From IMG/VR virus record IMGVR_UViG_3300031223_000012, positions 1 through 49,826 of that record: a DNA stretch of 49,826 nt; one strand, written 5' to 3'. The translations under genes and the position numbers were made by a program. The stretch comes from a virus. The notes below the pieces were generated by a model. It saw nothing but the letters and a program-made list of their open reading frames with translations. It searched no databases and was not told the origin of the DNA. Shown one piece after another: positions 15,192 to 23,331 of this stretch (the first letter of the stretch is position 1; each line of letters begins with the position of its first letter).

Positions 15192-15884
15192 TTATTGAAC
15201 TATTGTTTGCTTAGGTAAGAGGTCTAATCTTGCCATAGTCTCTTTAGAAAATTCATCTACACGTTCAACAGTTTGATTAATCTTTAGCGCATTGGCCCAA
15301 GCAGACTCTACATGGCATTGACCAATTAACTTCTTACCCATTTGATGTTCAGTTAACCGTCTAAACCAATCGTAAGAGCTGAATGTTGTTGAAAATGTTA
15401 TGATGTCCGCATTGTCAAAGTATCTAAAAATGTCATAATCACTTCTAAGATCAAAATAGTTTATTGTTACAATTACTTGTTCGGGAAATCTTTCTCTAAG
15501 GTAACGAACCCAGTACCGTTCTGGCTTTTCGTCGTTTTCACAAATAACTATACTGCCATACTTGTCTATTGGAAAGTCAAGGTCTAACCTTTCTTCTGTT
15601 ATCTCATTACCCTGCAAGAGCATATATGAACCACTAGGTCTAACCAGTAATGTGCCATAACGGGCAGCAGTTGCAGCATAGTTAACTTCACGGGTAGCAG
15701 CAAGTATCAATCTATGCATTGGACCCATAACGTCACGCCTATCGTGCACTTTGCAAACCTGTGACCTAAGTATTTTTTCTTGCATGGTTGCAGAAAGACC
15801 ATCTGGTCCAAGATGTCTATCGTCAATCCGTAGGAACCAATTACTATGACCCTTAACCCTTACATACCAGTGTGCATCTTTCAT
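15192..15884 (-). CDS. Hypothetical protein
   Basis: 230 residues, mixed alpha/beta. A central SIVICENDEKPERYWVRYLR segment and then QVIVTINYFDLRSDYDIFRYF alternate strand and helix in a way that recalls Rossmann-like folds, but I see no glycine-rich loop or known catalytic motif. Many aromatic residues are spread through it. It is unlikely to be a shadow ORF given its length and sensible start (AGATGCACACTGG context). Confidence 0.6.
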   Translation of the reverse strand: MKDAHWYVRVKGHSNWFLRIDDRHLGPDGLSATMQEKILRSQVCKVHDRRDVMGPMHRLILAATREVNYAATAARYGTLLVRPSGSYMLLQGNEITEERLDLDFPIDKYGSIVICENDEKPERYWVRYLRERFPEQVIVTINYFDLRSDYDIFRYFDNADIITFSTTFSSYDWFRRLTEHQMGKKLIGQCHVESAWANALKINQTVERVDEFSKETMARLDLLPKQTIVQ

Positions 15885-15901
15885 TTAGTTAAACCCTCTT
15901 T

Positions 15902-16225
15902 TTATTTTCCATTGTTATATTTTTCTAGTAATGCTAGGCACAATTTTGCTGTTACCGTGCTGCCGTCTATGCCAGGTTCGACAAGGTCTATGAGACACTT
16001 TATATGACTATTAGTCATGTCTTGTATGTGCCCAGTGGTGTCACGTTGTGCATCAGCCAGTGACATGGCAGACCCTAGCCAGTTACCTTTATGTATAATG
16101 TCGTAGCTAGGTCTATCTTTCCAACTCTTCCACTCTATTATAAATTGACCTAGTGCAGTGTCTAGTATTGCGTGATCATAATAGCTAACGCCTTCTGATG
16201 GGCTCTTTGGTTCTGTCCATTTCAT
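15902..16225 (-). CDS. Hypothetical protein
   Basis: 107 residues beginning MKWTEPKSPSEGVSYYDHAI. A short strand-turn-strand region with WKSWKDRPSYDI and GNWLGSAMSLADAQ resembles small antiparallel-sheet proteins that recur in phage accessory regions. The C-terminal half is helical. No specific family. Confidence 0.5.
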   Translation of the reverse strand: MKWTEPKSPSEGVSYYDHAILDTALGQFIIEWKSWKDRPSYDIIHKGNWLGSAMSLADAQRDTTGHIQDMTNSHIKCLIDLVEPGIDGSTVTAKLCLALLEKYNNGK

Positions 16226-16235
16226 AAATTTCCTT

Positions 16236-16361
16236 TTAACTTAACAAGTCATATGCAATTATTGCAAGGCAAATAAAGGCCAACGCGATGCCAAACATGA
16301 CAACAACAAGTCCTATGCAACCTAAACAGGAAACCCTGCAGCTTTTTTTAGTACTACTCAT
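16236..16361 (-). CDS. Small membrane protein, 41 residues
   Basis: Begins MSSTKKSCRVSCLGCIGLVV and continues with a single hydrophobic segment (VVMFGIALAFICLAIIAY). Three cysteines (SCRVSCLGC) lie just before the membrane span. Its ATG overlaps the TGA of the upstream 70-aa gene (ATGA), a strong sign of translational coupling. Possibly a membrane-associated accessory such as a host-takeover or lysis-control peptide. Confidence 0.5.
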   Translation of the reverse strand: MSSTKKSCRVSCLGCIGLVVVMFGIALAFICLAIIAYDLLS

Positions 16362-16570
16362 TTTGACTCTACTTTACAGTTTAGGCAACTGTCCTTTTCT
16401 TGACAATACGTGCTGTCTAACCAACCGTCAGTGCATTCCTCTGAAAGCTTGTCTGTTGATTGCAATTGTATTATGCTTTCGGCTACATCGTTATACTGTT
16501 CTTCAGTTGGCTTAAGTGTCGTCTTGATGAAAACTTTTAGTATTGCTTTAATCTCTTTGTTTTGTGACAT
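16358..16570 (-). CDS. Small hypothetical protein with C-terminal cysteines
   Basis: 70 residues. The N-terminal half is helical (KEIKAILKVFIKTTLKPTEE); the end has CTDGWLDSTYCQEKDSCLNC with four cysteines that could bind zinc. It overlaps the 41-aa membrane protein by ATGA. No family recognised. Confidence 0.5.
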   Translation of the reverse strand: MSQNKEIKAILKVFIKTTLKPTEEQYNDVAESIIQLQSTDKLSEECTDGWLDSTYCQEKDSCLNCKVESK

Positions 16571-16627
16571 TTAGTCAAGTTTTTTGTATATTATAATATA
16601 ACAATGCATATTGCCTAGCGTGACGTC

Positions 16628-17023
16628 TTACTTCTTTTTCCTACTAACGTCACGTTCTATTGCGGTTGCAATTGATGTTAACATACCAATTTCGGATTCA
16701 AATATTTTTGCTTCAAACAACTTTTGTTTTTCGTCTATCCATTTAATAATTGGCTTTTTTGTTTTTTTATACCAATCATAGCCATGTTGTGTTACGTAGT
16801 GCATCTTTGAATTTGTAACCTTAGTTAGGTCTGGTGTTATAAGTACATAGTAGTGCATTCTGTCATTGTAAACATAAAAGTGATCGTCTGCTGTCATTTT
16901 ACAATCTGTGTCAGTCAACTGAAGTAAGCCTGTAACGATAGAATATATTTGATCTTTAGTTTGCTGTTCAGTTTGACTTGCTGTTGGTGTAAAAAGAGCC
17001 AATGTTTCATCTATAAATTTCAT
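16628..17023 (-). CDS. Hypothetical protein
   Basis: 131 residues with a hydrophobic start, a central beta segment (DHFYVYNDRMHYYVLITPDL) and a helical basic end (RDVSRKKK). It lies 27 nt downstream of a short intergenic gap. No motif recognised. Confidence 0.55.
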   Translation of the reverse strand: MKFIDETLALFTPTASQTEQQTKDQIYSIVTGLLQLTDTDCKMTADDHFYVYNDRMHYYVLITPDLTKVTNSKMHYVTQHGYDWYKKTKKPIIKWIDEKQKLFEAKIFESEIGMLTSIATAIERDVSRKKK

Positions 17024-17050
17024 ACTGTTTCGTATTTGTACTGTTTCTAA

Positions 17051-18064
17051 TTAAATTTGTGCAACTTCCCAAGCCCAGGCGCTCGCCATTGCATCTGCTA
17101 GGGTTAACTTTGGTGACCAACCAAGTACCTGTTTTGACTTAAGAGTTTGGGCCCAAGCTTCCTGTATATCGCCCTGTCTTCTTGCTACTTTTTTGTACTT
17201 TAGCTTAAGTCCACTAACCAGTTCAAATGCAGTAATAACTTCCATAACAGTACTGCCTACTCCTGTACCAATGTTGAATTGTTCAAACCTATCCCTTGGG
17301 CTTGACGCTTCGACAAGTCTGTTCATTGCTACTACGTGAGCATCAGCAAGGTCAACAACATGTATATAGTCTCTAATAGCAGTACCATCTCTTGTTGACC
17401 AGTCATCGCCAAATACTGAAAGTTCATCACGTAAACCAATTGCAGTCTGTGTGATAAAAGGTACAAGGTTTTGCGGTGTACCAATTGGCAACTCTCCAAT
17501 CTTTAGGCTGCTATGTGCGCCAATTGGGTTAAAATACCTAAGCGCTATGGCACTAAAGCCCGGTCTTGCATTGCACAAGTCTTGTATTATTTCTTCTCCA
17601 ATCTTTTTTGTGTTACCATAAGGAGACTGGGCAGGCTGTATAGGTGCCGATTCTGAAATTGGCAGCTCAAGGGGTTGACCATAAACTGTGCAAGAAGAGC
17701 TAAATATTAATCTCATTTTTCTGTGTTCAATTTGGCTTAGCAAGTTGACCAGTCCGGCAACATTGTTGTCGTAATACTTTAGTGGGTCATGCACACTTTC
17801 ACCTACAGCTTTAGCCGCAGCAAAGTGAATAACACCATCAATTTCAAGTTCTTTGCTAAAAAAGTCAACAAGGGCTGAACGGTCCCTAACGTCTATTTGA
17901 TTAAATTGAGGCCTTATGCCAGTAATGTCACTAATACTGTCAAGCACAGACATAGAAGAGTTTGACAAGTTGTCAATGATGATAACAGCATAGCCGACTT
18001 CTTGCAGTCTAACAACTACATGTGAACCAATATAGCCTAGTCCTCCGGTTACCAATATTTTCAT
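17051..18064 (-). CDS. galE: UDP-glucose 4-epimerase
   Basis: 337 residues, the usual GalE length. It interconverts UDP-glucose and UDP-galactose using bound NAD. It has the extended-SDR NAD motif TGGLGYIG (6-13), DNLSNS at 31-36, catalytic Ser in FSSSCTVYG (121-129), and the Y-x3-K pair in SPYGNTKK (Y149, K153), followed by ALRYFNPIGAH and DGTAIRDYIHVVDLA. In a phage it may remodel host surface sugars or provide a sugar nucleotide for DNA or protein glycosylation; no glycosyltransferase is visible here to decide. Its ATG overlaps the end of the gene at 18061 by 4 nt. Confidence 0.95.
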   Translation of the reverse strand: MKILVTGGLGYIGSHVVVRLQEVGYAVIIIDNLSNSSMSVLDSISDITGIRPQFNQIDVRDRSALVDFFSKELEIDGVIHFAAAKAVGESVHDPLKYYDNNVAGLVNLLSQIEHRKMRLIFSSSCTVYGQPLELPISESAPIQPAQSPYGNTKKIGEEIIQDLCNARPGFSAIALRYFNPIGAHSSLKIGELPIGTPQNLVPFITQTAIGLRDELSVFGDDWSTRDGTAIRDYIHVVDLADAHVVAMNRLVEASSPRDRFEQFNIGTGVGSTVMEVITAFELVSGLKLKYKKVARRQGDIQEAWAQTLKSKQVLGWSPKLTLADAMASAWAWEVAQI

Positions 18065-18429
18065 TTCTTGTCGTGTTTAAGTATTAGTTCTGTATTTTCT
18101 AACATAAAGCTTTCTGTTGGAGTTGTTATTGTAACTCTAAATTGATCAAGACTGTGCATCAAAATTGTTGCCAGGGCAATAGCCCTGTCAAGTATGTCAG
18201 ATTCTTGCATTTCAAATCTTGGATATTGTATCAGACCAACAACTACGCCAGGTTCATTGCCACCTGCGTATATGAATTCTGTTGGTGTAACAGTAACGCA
18301 ATCTTTCACATCGTCAGTCCAAGTCTGACATAGTGACCTAACCACTTCGGGATGGACTATTGTGTCTGGATTGTAATGCTGACCAAGACCAACCCATATT
18401 TGCACATTATAACTTTTCAGTATTTTCAT
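18061..18429 (-). CDS. Hypothetical protein coupled to galE
   Basis: 122 residues with a regular beta/alpha pattern: YNVQIWVGLGQHY at the start, DCVTVTPTEFIYAGGNEPGV and VVGLIQYPRF in the middle. The TPTEFIYAGGNEPG-type sequence recurs in phage proteins of unknown function, as far as I recall. It overlaps galE by 4 nt. Confidence 0.55.
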   Translation of the reverse strand: MKILKSYNVQIWVGLGQHYNPDTIVHPEVVRSLCQTWTDDVKDCVTVTPTEFIYAGGNEPGVVVGLIQYPRFEMQESDILDRAIALATILMHSLDQFRVTITTPTESFMLENTELILKHDKK

Positions 18430-18432
18430 TTC

Positions 18433-18588
18433 TTAGTCTTTAAATTGTTCAATTACAAAGTCACGAAGTGACCTTGGCAATGTTGATTTACCAGCCAGGA
18501 CAAGTGACCGTTCATCTCGTAAAGTGCCGGACTGGGCCTCTATGTGATCCAATACCTTGGTCATTTTAGTTGACCACTGGCTAGTCAT
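18433..18588 (-). CDS. Small ORF, 51 residues
   Basis: Begins MTSQWSTKMTKVLDHIEAQS and ends in a basic/acidic helix (LRDFVIEQFKD). The start overlaps the stop of the 163-aa gene by 8 nt, and its stop lies 3 nt before the next ATG, so it fills an otherwise empty slot in a tightly packed operon. Function unknown. Confidence 0.55.
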   Translation of the reverse strand: MTSQWSTKMTKVLDHIEAQSGTLRDERSLVLAGKSTLPRSLRDFVIEQFKD

Positions 18589-19072
18589 GTTGCATGTCCA
18601 TTATTGCATCTAGCAAGTTGTCGCTTGTTGATTCTGAACCAGGTGACAGTTTTTGTCTATCCCACATTGCAACAAGCCACTCATGCGTTGGTATACCATC
18701 TGGAAAAATCGTGTGTCCCATATTTGAAATAGTAACTTTTTCTAACAAGGCATTTTTAGCTCGCCAATACGTATACGCGAGCAGCATCACAGCAATGCCG
18801 GGTGTTGAACAATGACTAGAAAGCCAAACTATAGCAGAAGGTGACATTGTCATATTTTCAAAACCTGTAAGCTTTACCTGTATGATCTTAATCATAAAGG
18901 TCTCCTCGTCTACGATATCTGACATTTTAGCCAAGTCTTGCGTTTCGTTTTCATATACAAGCAAGGCACTAAATAGCCTAAAGTTTTCAAGCGTTAGCAT
19001 AGTTGGTGTAAATTTACTAAAAGCTGTTGCCCAATCTGACAATGCCTTTATTTGTTTCTCTTCTCTTACCAT
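18581..19072 (-). CDS. Hypothetical protein
   Basis: 163 residues, mostly helical. A hydrophobic stretch near residue 90 (GIAVMLLAYTYW) could be a buried helix or weak membrane segment. The C-terminus is acidic with DAIMDMQHD. It overlaps the next small ORF by 8 nt. Confidence 0.5.
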   Translation of the reverse strand: MVREEKQIKALSDWATAFSKFTPTMLTLENFRLFSALLVYENETQDLAKMSDIVDEETFMIKIIQVKLTGFENMTMSPSAIVWLSSHCSTPGIAVMLLAYTYWRAKNALLEKVTISNMGHTIFPDGIPTHEWLVAMWDRQKLSPGSESTSDNLLDAIMDMQHD

Positions 19073-19077
19073 GTTGT

Positions 19078-19617
19078 TTATTTTTGTTCTTTTCCTATTT
19101 TAGTCATTGGTGTCAATTTTGGCTTTCTGCCTGCCAGATTATTAATAAGATCAAAGTCGATAGCATCGTTTGGTTTACTCTTGTTGCCACGCTTTTTGTC
19201 AGAAAATAGACCATGTCTAGATATAAAAGCAAGAAAAAAGTTTTCTCTAAGTTCTGCCAATTCTTCTTTATGTAAAGACCTGTAAAAGATATACCATTCT
19301 CTAACGTTAATAAATTCTTTTGCTGTTAGTTCAACCTCTATGCGCTTGACACCGTTTTTGAATGTCGCAAAAACTGTAAGTTCTGTTAGCATTGACAATA
19401 ATTGCATTAGCAAACGTCTGTCTTCTGGTGTTTTAAATTGAAACTCGTATTTGCTAGTTGCATCATCGTCAGACATGACACGGTCAGGGTTAATACCGTG
19501 ACGTTTACAAACTCTTTTTATTTTGTCTAGTGCGTTAGCAATTTCTGCCTCAGTAGTACCACCTCGCCATAATGAGACTAGTTTACCTATTTTTTCTAAC
19601 TCTTTGCCTTGTTCCAT
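19078..19617 (-). CDS. DUF2786-like hypothetical protein
   Basis: 179 residues. The first ~45 (IGKLVSLWRGGTTEAEIANA, then KIKRVCKRHGINPDRV) match the pattern of the DUF2786 N-terminal helix pair (K-L-L-x-L-A ... E-A-x-x-A-x-x-x-A-x-x-L-x-x-x-H-G), found in phage and bacterial proteins of unknown role. A helical middle and a basic tail follow. The start codon abuts the ligase C-terminal gene stop (shared base at 19617). Assignment is by pattern only. Confidence 0.45.
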   Translation of the reverse strand: MEQGKELEKIGKLVSLWRGGTTEAEIANALDKIKRVCKRHGINPDRVMSDDDATSKYEFQFKTPEDRRLLMQLLSMLTELTVFATFKNGVKRIEVELTAKEFINVREWYIFYRSLHKEELAELRENFFLAFISRHGLFSDKKRGNKSKPNDAIDFDLINNLAGRKPKLTPMTKIGKEQK

Positions 19618-20444
19618 TATGCCTTTGCTTTTAATACAGCCATGCCGTATGTTATTGTTTCAATACCAAGTGACTTGGCTTGTTTCATTTTTGATGATGT
19701 AGATTGTAGGTTATCTGTAATCAGTACCTGTGCATCTTTAAGCTTGTCAACCTCAAGCCATGTTACCAGTTCAGACTTAAACAAGGCCTTTGTTTTGTAA
19801 CCAAAACTTTTTGGTGAACCAGTCATTAAAAACTTTACAGTATTGGCAGCTGGTGCCGTGTCTTCCACTGGCAAGTGTATAGTGTAACCCATATTACGTA
19901 ACCTCATTTGCATGTTGTTAATACGATGGTCTGAATTTTCTAATTCTTCGAGTACTTTGCCTGCCATACTATCGAAATTGTAACCAATACCTGCTAGTTT
20001 CTTAGACCATTCTTTTGCAATTCGGTTACCACAATTATTAATGCCTAGTGACCTAATGATTCTAAATAGTTCAAAGCCTTTTGTTCTCCATTTTAGTATG
20101 CCATGTAGCAGTAATTCTGTTTGTCTTGGTCCAAAGCCAACCTCATTCAATACTTTTGCATTTACAATTACAGGATCGAAAAAACCTATTGGACTTTGTA
20201 GTAATGTATCAACTTGCATTAATCGCTTAAATGATTTACCGCTAAAGCCTCGTATTGGGAAGCATGCCATAAAATGATAAAATTGTAGTCTTTGCATTGC
20301 TTGACCATCATCAATAACCATTGCATTGCAACCTTTAACTATTGCCATTTCTGGTAAGTTAAAATTAGACCTAAGTTGTGCATATGTAATGTCTTTACCT
20401 GCAATTCTTGCAATATCTGTTGGTTCTGGTATCTCTTGAAGCAT
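19617..20444 (-). CDS. NAD-dependent DNA ligase, C-terminal part (HhH and BRCT)
   Basis: 275 residues that look like the DNA-binding half of bacterial LigA. Residues ~50-170 form the helix-hairpin-helix region (FPIRGFSGKSFKRLMQVD, LNEVGFGPRQTELLLHGI, LGINNCGNRIAKEWSKKLA). Residues ~200-275 form a BRCT domain (FLMTGSPKSFGYKTK, STSSKMKQAKSLGIETITYG). The Cys4 zinc finger that normally precedes the HhH domain is absent. The catalytic half is encoded separately at 20803-21852, with one small gene and a promoter-like element between them. The two products presumably assemble into one ligase. Confidence 0.8.
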   Translation of the reverse strand: MLQEIPEPTDIARIAGKDITYAQLRSNFNLPEMAIVKGCNAMVIDDGQAMQRLQFYHFMACFPIRGFSGKSFKRLMQVDTLLQSPIGFFDPVIVNAKVLNEVGFGPRQTELLLHGILKWRTKGFELFRIIRSLGINNCGNRIAKEWSKKLAGIGYNFDSMAGKVLEELENSDHRINNMQMRLRNMGYTIHLPVEDTAPAANTVKFLMTGSPKSFGYKTKALFKSELVTWLEVDKLKDAQVLITDNLQSTSSKMKQAKSLGIETITYGMAVLKAKA

Positions 20445-20461
20445 AATATTTATTTATTGGT

Positions 20462-20512
20462 GTTATATAAATATATAACAATTAATTGTTATATGACACT
20501 AATTGGTCACTA
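20462..20512 (-). promoter_or_regulatory. Palindromic promoter-like element, copy 4
   Basis: Palindrome at 20462-20479 preceded by ATTTATTGGT, then a divergent right arm (ATTGTTATATGACAC). It gives the ligase C-terminal gene its own upstream element, separate from the catalytic gene. Confidence 0.6.
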
Positions 20513-20800
20513 AGTTATTAACAATAAAGTCTTTTTTAGTTCTTTTGTAAATGTTGCTGTGATTAGTTCTTGGTGTGAACCTTGCGTCATTGTTGCTGGA
20601 TGGAATACTTCAATTTCATTACTGGTACCACAATCATAGTAAAGTACAGGTACACATTTTGTTTTTATGACGTCTGGATAGCCCAGTTCGCCTGGGCACC
20701 AAATGCTAAGCTGTGTCATAACAATTCTGTAGTCTCGTTTAGTCAGGTACAATTGCATTTCTTGTTCTGTAAAATGTAACATGATTGATGTGTGTTCCAT
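20510..20800 (-). CDS. Hypothetical protein between the two ligase genes
   Basis: 96 residues beginning MEHTSIMLHFTEQEMQLYLT, then a beta-rich middle with two cysteines (TKCVPVLYYDCG). It starts 2 nt after the catalytic ligase stop, so the two are co-transcribed. It does not carry the missing ligase zinc finger. Function unknown. Confidence 0.5.
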   Translation of the reverse strand: MEHTSIMLHFTEQEMQLYLTKRDYRIVMTQLSIWCPGELGYPDVIKTKCVPVLYYDCGTSNEIEVFHPATMTQGSHQELITATFTKELKKTLLLIT

Positions 20801-20802
20801 AG

Positions 20803-21852
20803 TTATGCTTTTTTGATCATTGGGATTATGTCATTAGCCAGTGTAACTGTAACATTTGATCCAATTTGGATATCGTTAACAACCAGGTATTGAAGGTGAT
20901 GACCTGATGCTCTTTGTATTTTTCTACCATCAACTATGATTGGCATAAAATAAACTACTGGGGTCCATCTTCCTGTCTTATTCATATTCCATTTAATATC
21001 AGTAACGGTTGACTGCATAGTTGGTGCCTTAAATTTAATAGCAACTGCATGCTTAGGATATGTACCGTTATGTAATACCTTTTTGACACCTATTGTGTTA
21101 AAAACAATACCATCTGTACCAAATTGGTACTCTTTACGTCTTTGTGCCATACTGGCAAATGATGTTACTAATTGGTCCGGGGTGGTGCAATTGGTTATTT
21201 CTTTACAGGTAAATTCAGGAAACATGTCTAAGTCTAATATTTCACCAGTTGGTGTAACAGACTCTAACATAATTGGTATAAGATCATGTTTTCTAACATC
21301 ATCTTTGTTAATGTCATTAACTATGCCAGCAACCAGATTTCTAGAGTGTGAATACTTATCTGAATATTTACTTTCGAATACTCTTTGATTCATAACCATT
21401 TCAAAACGAATACCAACATGGTCTTTGTAACCAATACATTGTGGAAATAATGAAGCCAATTTTGCATGGACATTAACACCCATGTTGCCATCACCTCTGG
21501 TGGAAACCATTTCTAGTTTACCCATTTTGTAACTGGCTTCAATTGCAACACCATCATATTTCCAACTGAGTTGGCCTGGACCAATACGATCAAATAAGGC
21601 CTGTGCAGTTTCATTTGACATACCATTTGTTTCCACTTTAGTCTTAGAAAGACTTAACATTCGATGGCCATGCTTAACCTTTCTTTCTGTTGATACCTCT
21701 TGGTAACCAACCGTTGGATCAAAACCTTGTTCTATAAGTTCATCTTCTAAAGAGTCAAATTCATCATCTGATATAATAGCTTCTCCTTGATAATATGCAT
21801 CTTTTGCTATATAGTATAGATCAACTTTAGCCTTGTAGTCTGATTGTGACAT
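20803..21852 (-). CDS. ligA: NAD-dependent DNA ligase, catalytic part (Ia, adenylation, OB)
   Basis: 349 residues. Domain Ia is recognised by YYQGEAIISDDEFDSLEDEL; the NMN-binding region is followed by HRMLSLSKTK. The adenylated lysine is K98 in KYDG, followed by STRGDG (R119), FGTDGIVFN and AIKFKAP. The OB domain follows, with KTGRWTPVVYFMPI and the IGSNVTVTLANDIIP end. It lacks the zinc finger, HhH and BRCT domains, which (minus the zinc finger) are in the downstream gene. It seals nicks using NAD. Many T4-like phages use ATP ligases instead. Element copy 5 lies 14 nt upstream. Confidence 0.9.
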   Translation of the reverse strand: MSQSDYKAKVDLYYIAKDAYYQGEAIISDDEFDSLEDELIEQGFDPTVGYQEVSTERKVKHGHRMLSLSKTKVETNGMSNETAQALFDRIGPGQLSWKYDGVAIEASYKMGKLEMVSTRGDGNMGVNVHAKLASLFPQCIGYKDHVGIRFEMVMNQRVFESKYSDKYSHSRNLVAGIVNDINKDDVRKHDLIPIMLESVTPTGEILDLDMFPEFTCKEITNCTTPDQLVTSFASMAQRRKEYQFGTDGIVFNTIGVKKVLHNGTYPKHAVAIKFKAPTMQSTVTDIKWNMNKTGRWTPVVYFMPIIVDGRKIQRASGHHLQYLVVNDIQIGSNVTVTLANDIIPMIKKA

Positions 21853-21865
21853 AGTATTTATATTT

Positions 21866-21940
21866 GTTTGTTATATAAATATATAACAATTAGTGGTTAA
21901 ATGACAACTTAAACAGTTAAAAATAGGCAAAGTTGTTAAC
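21866..21940 (-). promoter_or_regulatory. Palindromic promoter-like element, copy 5
   Basis: Palindrome at 21866-21883, TTAGTGGTTAAATGACAACTTAAA block, then a changed distal part (CAGTTAAAAATAGG). Immediately upstream of the catalytic ligase gene. Confidence 0.65.
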
Positions 21941-21969
21941 ATGTTGCAGTTCAATATTGAGTTGCTTTC

Positions 21970-22323
21970 CTACACTCTTGTCTTTTTGAGTCTATTTCGA
22001 CGTGCGTAAAGAAAGTCAACGTAGTTACCCCAATGAAACGTATCTGAACTTGTCACATGCCTAAACTTTTTTAAACTACAACTTTCGATAAGGTCTACTG
22101 CATCAGCTAATGCCTTGTTATATGTTGAAAATGTGCCTGACCACACATTGTCACCATTATGATCAGAATACCCTAGTTCGGTGCCACTTCTAACCATCAT
22201 TGCTGACCACAAAAAACCTGAAGCATTAGTATAAACGCTAATAAGAACATCCCTAGTTGTCATTAGGGCATAGTGTCTCTTTGTTAACTCGACAAGCATT
22301 GCTAATTCTTCTTGACTTTTCAT
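21970..22323 (-). CDS. Hypothetical protein
   Basis: 117 residues from MKSQEELAMLVELTKRHYAL. A longer frame upstream is open but overlaps the neighbouring tagged gene, so I prefer this internal ATG. The middle has GFLWSAMMVRSGTELGYSDH, resembling small phage proteins that modulate enzymes, without a clear family. The end is basic (RRNRLKKTRV). Confidence 0.5.
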   Translation of the reverse strand: MKSQEELAMLVELTKRHYALMTTRDVLISVYTNASGFLWSAMMVRSGTELGYSDHNGDNVWSGTFSTYNKALADAVDLIESCSLKKFRHVTSSDTFHWGNYVDFLYARRNRLKKTRV

Positions 22324-22390
22324 ATGTTGTATTATTTTAAAATTAAACACTAAAAAAGAAGATGGTGCAAAGTCGTACTGTCCTCTTTTG

Positions 22391-22699
22391 TTACAACTCT
22401 CTCCTGACGTGGCCGGCCTCAATGGCAGACTGAAACTTTGACAGCCCCATAGTTATCTTTTCTTTCTTTGTGCCAAGATAGTCTAAAAACTGAATAATGC
22501 CTTCACTGTAGCCTAAAAATTCAAAGCTGTTTCGCCATTCGCCCTTGTCAACAACAATTAGTTTATCACCCATTTGTAACTGGACATGACTGGTAACAGG
22601 TTGACCAAATTGCCCCTTGGTTAGGCCAGGGCCTATGCTCATTCCGTCTAGATCGATGGCCTCAAATGATTCGTTAATGTGACTGCTTAGTGACTTCAT
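22391..22699 (-). CDS. Tagged protein, SH3-like (capsid-targeting-like leader)
   Basis: 102 residues beginning MKSLSSHINESFEA, a member of the shared-leader family with a predicted cleavage after INE. The rest is beta-rich (HVQLQMGDKLIVVDKGEWRN, FEFLGYSEGIIQFLDY) and paralogous to the next tagged gene at 22996: both have a GL-x-K-x-x-FG motif, a GD-x-hIVV strand and EWR...FLG. The fold looks like a small SH3 barrel. Proposed role: an internal head protein or injected effector. The tag and paralogy are seen; the packaging is inferred. Confidence 0.65.
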   Translation of the reverse strand: MKSLSSHINESFEAIDLDGMSIGPGLTKGQFGQPVTSHVQLQMGDKLIVVDKGEWRNSFEFLGYSEGIIQFLDYLGTKKEKITMGLSKFQSAIEAGHVRREL

Positions 22700-22829
22700 T
22701 ATTTTGTTTTCTTTTATGTTTTGACCAAAAAAATCTAGACTTTATTGCATTGCAGTTAGGACACTGCCAAAATAAAAAGTTTTTAACTCTAAGCGGAAAG
22801 TCGTGATTGCAATTTATTACGTGTTCCAT
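22674..22829 (-). CDS. Small zinc-knuckle-like ORF, 51 residues
   Basis: Begins MEHVINCNHDFPLRVKNFLF and contains a C-x-H plus CPNC pair that could bind zinc, then a basic tail. It overlaps the start of the downstream tagged gene by 26 nt in another frame. Its start sits 6 nt after the stop of the 53-aa ORF, so the three could be co-translated. Its shortness and the overlap leave some doubt. Confidence 0.45.
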   Translation of the reverse strand: MEHVINCNHDFPLRVKNFLFWQCPNCNAIKSRFFWSKHKRKQNNEVTKQSH

Positions 22830-22834
22830 TATGT

Positions 22835-22996
22835 TTAGGTTTTAACTGCTATTGCACCAAAGCTGCCATTAATCATATCGCTATTAATATGATCAGGTTT
22901 GTCTAGCAAGGTATAGTCAGGGAAGTCAACCCGCCATTGTTTGTTAGCAAACTTAAAAATAAGTTCGTTAAAATAGTCAAGCATAATTTGACGCAT
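22835..22996 (-). CDS. Small ORF, 53 residues
   Basis: Begins MRQIMLDYFNELIFKFANKQ. Its ATG overlaps the TAA of the upstream tagged gene (TAATG), strongly suggesting reinitiation. The sequence is helical, then a turn-rich acidic region. Not recognised. Confidence 0.5.
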   Translation of the reverse strand: MRQIMLDYFNELIFKFANKQWRVDFPDYTLLDKPDHINSDMINGSFGAIAVKT

Positions 22997-23319
22997 TATT
23001 TCTTTTTGTATACGAAACCAAGACTAATGTCTTCTAAGAACCAACTGTATCTTATTTTCACCTTTTCATTATTGCCACCATAAGTAAACAATAATTGGAC
23101 AGCATTACCAGAATCACCTAAAAATTCAACCTGATCTCGCCATTCGTTGTCTGATCTGTTTACTATAATTATGCTGTCTCCTAGCTTTAGGTCTTGTATG
23201 CTAGTGACTAAGTCACCAAAGTCACTCTTTTTCAGACCGTTTGCTAAACTTAAGCTGTCAATCTTAATGTTATTTTGCGGTCTGAAAGATTCGTTTATGT
23301 GTTTGCTAAGTGAATTCAT
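22996..23319 (-). CDS. Tagged protein, paralogue of the 22391 gene
   Basis: 107 residues beginning MNSLSKHINESFRPQ, with cleavage expected after INE. Downstream of the leader it matches its paralogue: LANGLKKSDFGDLVTS, DLKLGDSIIIVNRSDNEWRD, VEFLGDSGNAVQLL. The shared SH3-like body with different leader-adjacent sequence suggests tandem duplication followed by divergence. Two small ORFs and the paralogue follow in the same transcript. Confidence 0.65.
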   Translation of the reverse strand: MNSLSKHINESFRPQNNIKIDSLSLANGLKKSDFGDLVTSIQDLKLGDSIIIVNRSDNEWRDQVEFLGDSGNAVQLLFTYGGNNEKVKIRYSWFLEDISLGFVYKKK

Positions 23320-23331
23320 AGTGTTGTTTGT

